Below are positions 1 through 6,092 of a stretch of DNA of 25,508 nucleotides, one piece after another. The stretch is taken from the IMG/VR virus record IMGVR_UViG_3300030328_003911, positions 1 through 25,508 of that record. The stretch is one strand, 5' to 3'. A model generated the notes under the pieces. That model searched no databases. It saw nothing but the letters and a program-made list of their open reading frames with translations, and was not told the DNA's origin. The stretch's first letter is position 1, and each line of letters starts with the position of its first letter. The stretch is from a virus. Position numbers and translations under genes: made by a program.

Positions 1-198
1 AAAGGAGATCCTCTTTTTAGAGTTTCTTTCTATCCTCCTAATCTTGATGATGGTATTGTTTTGAAGAAACAGAATGATGTTGATGTAGATTTATGGCTCA
101 AGGGGCATTCTCTAGCATCCGAACAAGATTGGAGACCAAGATTATTTTCTAAGACCAAGACAGAAAGTAAGTGTCCTTTTAGTTTTTTATTTAAATGA
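1..198 (+). CDS. C-terminal fragment of an unrecognised phage protein (5' end outside window)
   Basis: Frame 1 is open from the first base to the TGA at 196-198, giving 65 residues (begins KGDPLFRVSFYPPNLDDG, ends CPFSFLFK). The stop overlaps the start of the exonuclease gene in an ATGA junction (ATG at 195), the usual sign of translational coupling in this genome, which is the main support for calling it a real gene end. The fragment is mixed polar and aromatic with no membrane segment. I do not recognise the family. Its position beside an exonuclease, gp33 and gp59 suggests a replication or recombination neighbourhood, but no function can be given from 65 residues. Confidence 0.7.
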   Translation, partial: KGDPLFRVSFYPPNLDDGIVLKKQNDVDVDLWLKGHSLASEQDWRPRLFSKTKTESKCPFSFLFK

Positions 199-878
199 CT
201 TTTATTCATGAGAATCATCTAGGTGATCTTGAACTCAATAAAAAAGAAACTAATGGGATAAGGTTATACAATCTTCCTGATGGTAGATGGGTTCCTTCTA
301 TTACATCTGTAACTTCTTTTTATAATCGTCAGATCTTTATCAACTGGAGAAAGCGAGTTGGTCTAGAAGAAGCTAATCGAATTACTAAGAAAGCAACTGC
401 TCGTGGAACTGATTTTCATGAAGCAGCACAAGCATACTTAGAGAATCGAGAGTTGCTTTGGGAAGAGTATAGACCAGCAACTAAGTTTATGATGCATCAT
501 GCAACACCATATCTGGATAAGATAAATAATATACACGCTATAGAAAGAACCCTTTACTCTGAGTATTATGGTCTTGCAGGTAGAGTTGATTGTATAGCGG
601 AGTATGAGGGTGAATTAGCAGTTATAGATTTTAAAACCTCTGAAAAGATTAAACCTGAAAAGTGGCTTGAAAACTACTTTGTTCAGGAAATGTTTTATGC
701 TGCTGCTTACTACGAACTAACTGAGATCCCTGTCAAAAAATTAATTACCATCATGGTAACACCTGGTGGTGATGTAAAAGTATTTGACAAAAGGAACAAA
801 GGGGATTATATTAAGTTATTGGTTCGTTATATTAAAGAATTTGTATCTCACAATACTAGGAGCGAGAATGGAGAATGA
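195..878 (+). CDS. PD-(D/E)XK exonuclease, RecB/MGME1-like
   Basis: A 227-residue protein with the RecB-family nuclease motifs in order: RGTDFHE (His75), Glu117 in AIERTLYS, GRVD (Asp132), the core DFKTS (Asp145, Lys147), and a helix with Gln164 and following tyrosines (QEMFYAAAYYE). This His-Glu-Asp-DxK-Q pattern is that of single-strand-specific Mg-dependent exonucleases such as Cas4, AddB and MGME1, and T4-like cyanophages often carry such a gene. It probably degrades or processes DNA ends during phage recombination or host DNA breakdown; that role is inferred. Its start overlaps the previous stop (ATGA) and no Shine-Dalgarno is seen, so translation is likely coupled. Its 3' end contains a sigma70-like promoter for gene 33, and its last 11 bases overlap gene 33. 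Confidence 0.85.
   Translation: MTFIHENHLGDLELNKKETNGIRLYNLPDGRWVPSITSVTSFYNRQIFINWRKRVGLEEANRITKKATARGTDFHEAAQAYLENRELLWEEYRPATKFMMHHATPYLDKINNIHAIERTLYSEYYGLAGRVDCIAEYEGELAVIDFKTSEKIKPEKWLENYFVQEMFYAAAYYELTEIPVKKLITIMVTPGGDVKVFDKRNKGDYIKLLVRYIKEFVSHNTRSENGE
784..812 (+). promoter_or_regulatory. sigma70-type promoter inside the exonuclease gene, for gene 33
   Basis: TTGACA at 784-789, a 17-nt spacer, then TATATT at 807-812 (5 of 6 to TATAAT). The expected start near 819 lies about 50 nt before the gene 33 ATG at 868, which has an AGGAG ribosome site. The position ahead of an early or middle regulator gene supports it. No experimental support is available here. Confidence 0.6.
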
Positions 879-1125
879 ACTTGAAAAGGCATTAAAAGAC
901 AAGTTCTTTTGTCCTGCACGATTTGCCCAAGAAATTGAGGGTATGGTTCAAACTAATGATAGTATGAATTACATTGATGCAATAGTTTCCTTTTGTGAAA
1001 ATAATGCTATCGATTTGGAGTCAGTTCCTAAACTTATATCCAAACCTCTTAAAGAAAAAATTAAATACGAAGCACAAGAGTTAAACTTTTTAAAACGCAC
1101 CAGCCGTGCGAAATTGGTTTTTTAA
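868..1125 (+). CDS. 33: Late promoter transcription accessory protein gp33
   Basis: An 85-residue protein starting MENELEKALKDKFF. Residues from about IEGMVQTNDSMNYIDA onward align by eye with T4 gp33 (IEKMVEEFGMSYLEA): both have an acidic helix with FCENNAI/FLEENSI, then a PLKEKIKYEA-like segment equivalent to GIIEKIQSEA. In T4, gp33 is the co-activator that joins RNA polymerase to the sliding clamp for late transcription, working with the late sigma gp55. It fits the TATAAATA late promoters found in this window. The frame is open further upstream to an ATG at 784, but the 868 start is preferred: AGGAG is 6 nt upstream and it overlaps the exonuclease by only 11 bases. It is shorter than T4 gp33 (112 residues) at the N-terminus. 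Order 33-59-(x)-32 matches T4 synteny. Confidence 0.85.
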   Translation: MENELEKALKDKFFCPARFAQEIEGMVQTNDSMNYIDAIVSFCENNAIDLESVPKLISKPLKEKIKYEAQELNFLKRTSRAKLVF

Positions 1126-1126
1126 T

Positions 1127-1178
1127 CCAAAAAAGGGCGAAAAAAGCCTCGCCAAAAAAATCGCCTTATTACTTTTTT
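1127..1178 (+). terminator. A/T-tract hairpin element between genes 33 and 59 (terminator or attenuator-like)
   Basis: Immediately after the gene 33 stop come an A-tract, GGGCGA (1135-1140), then two copies of its complement TCGCC (1149-1153 and 1161-1165), ending in TTATTAC and seven T before the gp59 ATG. GGCGA (1136-1140) can pair with either copy: the near pairing gives a short hairpin with an 8-nt loop; the far pairing brings the stem close to the final T-run, like an intrinsic terminator. The element resembles that at 19684-19734. On the minus strand the near hairpin is followed by CTTTTTT, but no minus-strand gene lies there. Confidence 0.5.
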
Positions 1179-1179
1179 T

Positions 1180-1776
1180 ATGATGCCTTTTGATGCCTAT
1201 AAATGCTATCTTGCGATGAAGAATCACTTCACTAAAGATAAGTATGATTATTTAAAGTATCATGGTAAGGTTAGAGCAACTCATCAAGCCTTCTATAAGA
1301 GGAAGGATAGGTTTTGGTTTGAGAAGTTTGCAAGACAGAAGAGTGATAAAGAAATAGAAGAATTTTTTGTATCCAATTTTATATACTCTAGTAATCCAGA
1401 AACAATGTGGATTGGAGAGATGATTAAAGAAGGTGAGGATAGATATACTGAATGGAAGAAAAAGGTTCAGTCACTTTCTTATATTTTTAAAGAAGAATCA
1501 GAGAGTTTGTTTATGAATAATAAGGTTGATGATGTATTTGATTGTAGTAAAGGTCATCCAATTGTATTAAAGAAATTTTTAGGGGGTAGTCTAAGTATTG
1601 AAAGTATGGTAATATATGATAGAATACTGGGATACGGAAAAAACTTTGATAAAAAGTTAAAAGATCCTGTGTGGGAAACCGTCAGTAGGAGGGTGAAAAA
1701 ATACTCACCTTTCCTAAATATAGATGTATTCCGTTATAAAAAAATCTTGAAGGAGGTTGTTATCAATGGTTGTTAA
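1180..1776 (+). CDS. 59: gp59, loader of replicative DNA helicase
   Basis: A 198-residue protein (T4 gp59 is 217) with the family pattern visible throughout: YKCYLAMKNHF, KYDYLKYHGKVR, YKRKDRFWFEKFARQ, FFVSNFIYSSNPETMWIGE and a C-terminal LNIDVFRYKKILKEVV that parallels T4 ILNIDSQKAKNVFIETV. In T4 this small all-helical protein binds gp32-coated forked DNA and loads gp41 helicase, coupling recombination to replication. ATG 1180 is followed by a second ATG at 1183, so the start could be either. There is no Shine-Dalgarno, only a T-run, directly upstream, so expression may depend on the preceding element or on coupling. An AAGGAGG at 1750-1756 lies inside its 3' end and serves the next gene or a minicistron. 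Confidence 0.93.
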   Translation: MMPFDAYKCYLAMKNHFTKDKYDYLKYHGKVRATHQAFYKRKDRFWFEKFARQKSDKEIEEFFVSNFIYSSNPETMWIGEMIKEGEDRYTEWKKKVQSLSYIFKEESESLFMNNKVDDVFDCSKGHPIVLKKFLGGSLSIESMVIYDRILGYGKNFDKKLKDPVWETVSRRVKKYSPFLNIDVFRYKKILKEVVINGC

Positions 1777-1779
1777 TTC

Positions 1780-2118
1780 ATGAGTTTCTTTAATTCCGAT
1801 ATAGTTAGAGCAGAGATGACTGAAGTTCAAGAGCTTCAGGAAGAGGTCTATTCTAATGTAATGAAGTTTTATTATATGAATGATGCTGACAAAAAACATC
1901 ATATAGAACTTTTGGAAAAACTTATTGAAAAACAGAAAATTATGTATACACGTTTGAGTTTATCAGATGATCCTGAAGCACAAGAAATGAAAGAACAAAT
2001 TCTTTCGTCTGCTGTAATGATGGGTCTTCCAAAAAATATTGATATGACTGTATTTTTTAATCAGATGAGTGAGATGATAAACATGATGAAACAACAACTT
2101 GACATCTCTAAAAATTAA
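1780..2118 (+). CDS. Small conserved cyanophage-type protein (DUF1825-like), between gp59 and gp32
   Basis: A 112-residue, charged, mostly helical protein beginning MSFFNSDIVRAEM and containing YTRLSLSDDPEAQEMKEQI and a Met-rich C-terminal helix (MSEMINMMKQQ). The N-terminal FF-S-x-IV pattern and the central LSDD resemble small cyanobacterial and cyanophage proteins I associate with DUF1825, a family without a settled function; this is from memory and should be checked. It is not gp33, which lies upstream, and does not resemble T4 UvsY. Its place between helicase loader and ssDNA-binding protein suggests a replication-linked role, by context only. The nearest strong ribosome site (AAGGAGG, 1750-1756) is 23 nt from this ATG and better spaced for an ATG at 1766 that encodes only MVVNS and stops overlapping this start. 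Confidence 0.75.
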   Translation: MSFFNSDIVRAEMTEVQELQEEVYSNVMKFYYMNDADKKHHIELLEKLIEKQKIMYTRLSLSDDPEAQEMKEQILSSAVMMGLPKNIDMTVFFNQMSEMINMMKQQLDISKN

Positions 2119-2127
2119 TACTAAAAT
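2099..2127 (+). promoter_or_regulatory. sigma70-type promoter for gene 32
   Basis: Exact TTGACA at 2099-2104, a 17-nt spacer, TAAAAT at 2122-2127 (5 of 6 to consensus). The expected start near 2134 gives a leader of about 40 nt to the gp32 ATG at 2174. The promoter overlaps the end of the previous gene. The strongest -35 box and correct spacing make this a good candidate for host-polymerase early transcription of gp32. Confidence 0.75.
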
Positions 2128-2146
2128 AATAGAGTACCACAAGCCA

Positions 2147-2171
2147 AATCCAATTTAATCCGAGGAAATCC
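2147..2171 (+). promoter_or_regulatory. gp32 mRNA leader with three AATCC repeats at 10-nt period
   Basis: AATCC occurs at 2147, 2157 and 2167, exactly 10 nt apart, in the unstructured A-rich leader, with the last two flanking the CGAGGA ribosome site (2161-2166). T4 gp32 represses its own translation by binding the unstructured leader of its mRNA, so a regular leader here could be an operator. That role is inference; the repeats are short and could be chance. Confidence 0.35.
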
Positions 2172-2173
2172 GA

Positions 2174-3085
2174 ATGTCTTTCGCAAGTCTAAAAAAGCAG
2201 TCGAACTTAGGTTCACTGACTGCCAAGTTAGTCAAAGAAGTAGAAAAAGTTAATAATACTGGTGGGGGTGGAGATGACCGCCTTTGGAAACCAGAACTAG
2301 ATAAAACAGGAAACGGTTATGCCGTAATTAGATTCCTACCTGCACCTGATGGAGAAGAAATCCCTTGGGCAAAACTATATTCACATGCCTTTCAAGGGCC
2401 AGGTGGATGGTATATTGAGAACTCACTAACCACTAATGGTGGTAAAGATCCAGTCTCTGATTACAACAGGGAATTATGGAACAGTGGCAATGAAGCAGAT
2501 AAAGATACGGTTCGTAAGCAGAAACGTAAGTTATCATATTACAGCAACATATATGTTGTAAGAGATCAAGTTAATCCTCAGAATGAGGGTAAAGTATTCT
2601 TATTCAAGTTTGGTAAGAAGATCTTTGATAAGGTTATGGAAGCAATGCAGCCTGAGTTTGAGGATGAAACTCCAATCAATCCTTTTGACTTCTGGCAAGG
2701 TGCAAACTTCAAGTTGAAGATTGTTAAGAAGGATGGATTCTGGAATTATGATAAGTCAGAGTTCGATGCTCCATCACCACTTCTTGATGACGATGATGCA
2801 CTAGAAGCATTATGGAAGAAGCAGTATTCTCTTACTGCTGTTACTGCTCCAGATCAGTTCAAGACTTATGAAGATCTTGAGAAGCGTCTTAAGTATGTTC
2901 TAGGTAAAAAACCTGTTCAACGTCGTGTTGATGAAGAGTTAGAGGGTGAGAGTGAAGGTCGTGGATCTTATGAGGTTGCTGAAAAGACAGTAACACAAGC
3001 AGTATCTACATCACCAGCACCTAAGAGAGTAGATTCTGATGAAGATGATGCTCTATCTTACTTCCAGAAGTTGGCAGAAAGTTGA
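2174..3085 (+). CDS. 32: gp32, single-stranded DNA-binding protein
   Basis: A 303-residue protein (T4 gp32 is 301). Visible regions are a basic N-terminal LAST-like segment (ASLKKQSNLGSLTAKL), the OB-fold core with GWYIEN, LSYYSNIYVVRD, NEGKVFLFKFGKKIFDK and WQGANFKLK, all close to T4 equivalents, and an acidic C-terminal tail (DSDEDDALSYFQKLAES) that in T4 binds partner replication proteins. It coats ssDNA in replication, recombination and repair. His71 matches the T4 zinc ligand His64, but the three cysteine ligands are absent; the T4 ETC position reads ENS here, and the whole protein has no cysteine, so the zinc site is lost. Translation starts at ATG 2174 after CGAGGA. It ends the plus-strand block and converges with gp53. 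Confidence 0.96.
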   Translation: MSFASLKKQSNLGSLTAKLVKEVEKVNNTGGGGDDRLWKPELDKTGNGYAVIRFLPAPDGEEIPWAKLYSHAFQGPGGWYIENSLTTNGGKDPVSDYNRELWNSGNEADKDTVRKQKRKLSYYSNIYVVRDQVNPQNEGKVFLFKFGKKIFDKVMEAMQPEFEDETPINPFDFWQGANFKLKIVKKDGFWNYDKSEFDAPSPLLDDDDALEALWKKQYSLTAVTAPDQFKTYEDLEKRLKYVLGKKPVQRRVDEELEGESEGRGSYEVAEKTVTQAVSTSPAPKRVDSDEDDALSYFQKLAES

Positions 3086-3138
3086 AGTATAATCAAATCT
3101 GCTTAACTCTTCTAGTTATTGCAGCATGGATTAACTTA

Positions 3139-3810
3139 CTATTCAAATAGTCGAATATCATCAGCACGTTTTAGGGTTTCACTCACATATTGGGTGGAAC
3201 CCTCTTTATATTGCATCATTTCTTCTAGATCATCAAAGACTATATTTAGATATACTGGTTTGATTAAGAAGATACGTCTTTTTTTATTGTTTATATCCTC
3301 TTCATATTGATAATTAGTAACTGCTTTTGATAATGGATTAACTGTTACTACTTCATCGTCTAAATGTTCATAATAACTTACACTTTGTGCAGCAGAAACT
3401 TTCACTCCTTTTGGAAATACTATAACACCTGATCTATCTTTAACTTCATTTGATTCATAGTGATGAGTTTCATCAAGTTTTGCAAGTGTGTCATACTTAT
3501 CTAATATATAATTTTCAAATGCTTGTTGAGTTAAAGGCCATTCATTAGTAATATTCACAATATTATTTGATAATAATACAACCCAATCTAAAGTAGCATC
3601 TCCATAGATTTCATAGGCAACATTATCAGGTCTATCATCACCTTTAATATTATATTTTTCAAAGACAGTTAGATCTTGAAAGAGATCTTCTCTAAGTTTA
3701 CCTCTCTTAAAGAGGTTTTTTACTTCAGTATAGTTTGAAATAAATTTACCTTCTTTATCACGATTGACGTATTCGAAGTTGGGTAAATTGCGGAAGTATG
3801 GATTAGCCAT
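3139..3810 (-). CDS. 53: gp53, baseplate wedge subunit
   Basis: A 223-residue protein (T4 gp53 is 196) beginning MANPYFRNLPNFEYVNRD. The N-terminal half carries the family hallmark of a YxxxNxxRPDNVAYEIYGDATLDWVVLL-like stretch (residues about 50-80) followed by NEWPLTQQAFENYI, as in gp53 and LysM-less relatives. gp53 clamps wedge proteins together when the T4 baseplate forms around the hub. It is the last gene of the minus-strand operon, starting 1 nt after the gp48 stop. The C-terminal part (KRRIFLIKPVYLNIVFDDLEEMM) is also typical: a strand followed by a helix. It converges with gp32 with 53 bases between stops, in which I see no clear hairpin terminator. Confidence 0.9.
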   Translation of the reverse strand: MANPYFRNLPNFEYVNRDKEGKFISNYTEVKNLFKRGKLREDLFQDLTVFEKYNIKGDDRPDNVAYEIYGDATLDWVVLLSNNIVNITNEWPLTQQAFENYILDKYDTLAKLDETHHYESNEVKDRSGVIVFPKGVKVSAAQSVSYYEHLDDEVVTVNPLSKAVTNYQYEEDINNKKRRIFLIKPVYLNIVFDDLEEMMQYKEGSTQYVSETLKRADDIRLFE

Positions 3811-3811
3811 T

Positions 3812-5251
3812 TTAGTAACCTATTGATTCGTCTCTATTATCATCAAGTTCGGAATAGTCATTGTGGAAGACTGGTTCTAATTCCTTGAAGTTAAATTGAA
3901 CATCATATGCAACCATTGAAGTATTTTCATAGGTTGCATAGTTTCCATCAGGAGTATAGTTAACATTAAATCCTGTCAATGCACACTCTTTAATTTTTGG
4001 TAGGAAACTGTGCTCTTTATTACCAGCTACCATCCATTTTAATCTAAATGTGCTTGGTGATCTTAAGAATAGATTACTCTCAGATACTTTTGGTGCCATA
4101 GCTTGTTTAAACATTCTAATTATCCTCTTAATCATATGACTTTCTTCATTACTTCTAGCACTCATTTTATATGCAAATGTAAATGGTCTTAGTTGAGGTG
4201 AATTAAAAAGTAATTCCATATTAGGATTCAGGATCTGACCAGTCTTTCTTGTTAGGATATTAGCTTTTCCTGTTATTTCTTTTGTAAGAAATCCTTGTAA
4301 TCCTTTTTTTACATCAGCAGAATCAGCACCAATATCTTTTGCAATATCTCCTATGTTGTCTGCTAATCCTTTTACAGAATCTTTTTCACCAAGACCCTCG
4401 AACACTGCATTAGCCATTGCGAGTGATGCTGGATCCATGCTATCCTCACCCCAACTAACATTATTTGAATCAGCAACTCCACCTGGAACAGGTAAGTAAA
4501 CAGAACCAAGAATTTTTCTATTCTTAGTTTGACCACTCATTGTTTTTCCACGAGGAGCTATCTTATAACCCTCTGTTTCCTTCGGCATATGTTCCAAGAC
4601 TTGTATATGTAACTTGTCTTGATCATAATTTCTTTCCAATGCTACGGGATAATAATAAGTAAATCTTGATTGGTATCTTTCTCTTGGTCTTGCTCTAATA
4701 CCATCACTATCTGCGAGTGATTCTATGCTAACCCTATTACCAATGGTAGCAGAGTCAGTTGCACTTCCTTGATTATTTGAACCTTGACTACTTGATATTG
4801 CTCTCATTGCACCTTCTAGAGTACCAAGACCAGCATCTTTACCATATCCAGTACTTCTAAAATATCTTGCTACAGAATTTGCTGTGTTATTATTAACCTG
4901 AGAACTAAAATTACTTTTTCTATCATTTAAATCATCCCAACCAGCATCTGGCATTGCATAACCAAGTTGTTCTTGTTGTGTATCATCTCTCCATCTTCGT
5001 GTCCATGCTCCTTTAGCACCAGATGTTCTTGTTGCTGCATCAGACCATGTTGCATTTACACCACCACCTGTTATATTTGTATCGATTGCAACTAGGTCAC
5101 ATTGTACATTTGTTGTAAAGGAAGAGGACACTGGTTTACCATCAGCATCTTCTAACCATACTGTGTTTACTCTATATGCGATTTGATACTTTGTTCCGTC
5201 GTCTTTTGTATAGGTTCTTACCCAACTAGGACTATTAGCAGTGGTTGCCAT
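3812..5251 (-). CDS. 48: gp48, baseplate tail-tube cap
   Basis: A 479-residue protein, longer than T4 gp48 (364). The C-terminal half is the recognisable part: LERNYDQDKLHIQVLEHMPK, FNSPQLRPFTFAYKMSARS, EESHMIKRIIRMFKQAMAPK, RSPSTFRLKWM and a final CALTGFNVNYTPDGNYATY plus strand region, matching the tube-like fold of gp48/gp54 proteins that cap the hub and start tail-tube growth. The first ~190 residues are Gly/Ser/Asn-rich and not recognised; extra N-terminal sequence is common in marine relatives. There is an 11-nt gap after the 115-residue gene and 1 nt before gp53, so it sits in one late operon. No good Shine-Dalgarno precedes ATG 5251; the upstream stretch is TTTATTTATTT-like on the plus strand. 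Confidence 0.92.
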   Translation of the reverse strand: MATTANSPSWVRTYTKDDGTKYQIAYRVNTVWLEDADGKPVSSSFTTNVQCDLVAIDTNITGGGVNATWSDAATRTSGAKGAWTRRWRDDTQQEQLGYAMPDAGWDDLNDRKSNFSSQVNNNTANSVARYFRSTGYGKDAGLGTLEGAMRAISSSQGSNNQGSATDSATIGNRVSIESLADSDGIRARPRERYQSRFTYYYPVALERNYDQDKLHIQVLEHMPKETEGYKIAPRGKTMSGQTKNRKILGSVYLPVPGGVADSNNVSWGEDSMDPASLAMANAVFEGLGEKDSVKGLADNIGDIAKDIGADSADVKKGLQGFLTKEITGKANILTRKTGQILNPNMELLFNSPQLRPFTFAYKMSARSNEESHMIKRIIRMFKQAMAPKVSESNLFLRSPSTFRLKWMVAGNKEHSFLPKIKECALTGFNVNYTPDGNYATYENTSMVAYDVQFNFKELEPVFHNDYSELDDNRDESIGY

Positions 5252-5262
5252 TTACAAGGTTT

Positions 5263-5610
5263 TTATTTATTTAGGATGAATTTACCATAAGGTATTGCAA
5301 GTAGTTCATCAAGTTCATCATATTGAACAACATACAACTGACCTGCTAGTTCTTCCCATGTATAATTTCTTGATTGTTGCCAGTGAAAGTTGAGACCTTT
5401 GAATCCCCATTTTTGTAAATCAGTGCAAGCAATCAGTGGATGTTGGTCATATGTAATATTGGGAGTCTTAGCATTATAAACAAAGGTATAGTATTGCCCC
5501 ACTTCAGGAACAGGTGTTACTGTATCATTCAATAGTTCCATGATCTCCATCATCATCTCTTCAGGATCATTGGTTCTATTGTTTATGTCGTTGCCTTCTA
5601 GTCTACTCAT
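5263..5610 (-). CDS. Conserved hypothetical protein of the gp4-gp48-gp53 late operon
   Basis: A 115-residue protein with an acidic N-terminus (DPEEMMMEIMELLND) and a C-terminal domain rich in aromatic residues (QYYTFVYNAKTPNITYDQ, KWGFKGLNFHWQQSRNYTW, PYGKFILNK). I recognise a protein of this type next to gp48/gp53 in T4-like cyanophages, where it is annotated only as hypothetical. Its ATG overlaps the gp4 stop in an ATGA junction, and gp48 follows 11 nt later, so it is translated with virion-assembly proteins. A structural or assembly role is likely from context; no catalytic motif or signal peptide is seen. Confidence 0.8.
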   Translation of the reverse strand: MSRLEGNDINNRTNDPEEMMMEIMELLNDTVTPVPEVGQYYTFVYNAKTPNITYDQHPLIACTDLQKWGFKGLNFHWQQSRNYTWEELAGQLYVVQYDELDELLAIPYGKFILNK

Positions 5611-6050
5611 TTGATTCCTAACTCATCTTCGGTGACTATTTTAAATTCAATTCTATTATCTTTACAGAATTCAGATGCTGCAGCCCATTTTGCTTGGTTA
5701 ACAGCATAGGTTTGACATTCATAGATATATGATTTAGTTATATTTTTTCTCTTCTTTGGTGGAAGAGTTTGTTTCTTTGGTTTTACTTCAACAACATAAC
5801 TTTTAATTCTATTATTTTTTTCCTTTACTTTAATTAGATAGTCTGGAAAATACTTATGAACACGATTGTCTTTGGGTGAAATATATGGGATACTGAATTC
5901 TTCTGAAGCCCATGAGACTATACTCTTATTCTTATCACACCACTGACAAAACTTTCTCTCCCAACTACTACGACATATTATATTATTGGGATTGCCTTGA
6001 TATTTCTGTGGATTGGATGGTTTATATCGACTCTTAATACTTTCTGCCAT
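5607..6050 (-). CDS. 4: gp4, head completion protein with nuclease-like core
   Basis: A 147-residue protein (T4 gp4 is 150). Signature segments are CRSSWERKFCQWCD, a SWASEEFSIPY stretch, HKYFPDYLI (Pro69-Asp70) and VVEVKPKKQ (Glu88-x-Lys90), which together make a PD-(D/E)XK nuclease-like core. In T4, gp4 and gp50 complete the filled head before the tail joins; a role in trimming or sealing packaged DNA is inferred from the fold. It is the first gene of the minus-strand operon. A perfect late promoter TATAAATA (minus strand, 6091 to 6084) lies 33 nt upstream of its ATG. The stop overlaps the next gene by ATGA. Confidence 0.92.
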   Translation of the reverse strand: MAESIKSRYKPSNPQKYQGNPNNIICRSSWERKFCQWCDKNKSIVSWASEEFSIPYISPKDNRVHKYFPDYLIKVKEKNNRIKSYVVEVKPKKQTLPPKKRKNITKSYIYECQTYAVNQAKWAAASEFCKDNRIEFKIVTEDELGIK

Positions 6051-6083
6051 TATCTTGCATACATAATATATAAGGTCAAATAG

Positions 6084-6091
6084 TATTTATA
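6084..6091 (-). promoter_or_regulatory. T4-type late promoter (TATAAATA) for the gp4-gp48-gp53 operon
   Basis: The plus strand reads TATTTATA, giving an exact TATAAATA on the minus strand, 33 nt ahead of the gp4 ATG. This is the T4 late promoter core read by gp55-bound RNA polymerase with gp33. The same DNA reads TATAAATG on the plus strand at 6088-6095, running into the gp54 start codon. Confidence 0.8.
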
Positions 6092-6092
6092 A

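Noticed and set aside
784-867. ATG at 784 as start of gp33 (113 residues)
   Set aside because: It would overlap the exonuclease by 95 bases and has no ribosome site; ATG 868 has AGGAG and matches the gp33 N-terminus better. The TTGACA at the same place is better read as a promoter.
3086-3138. Bidirectional terminator between convergent gp32 and gp53
   Set aside because: Only a weak ATTC...GAAT pairing is seen at the gp53 end and no GC-rich stem with T-run is present.
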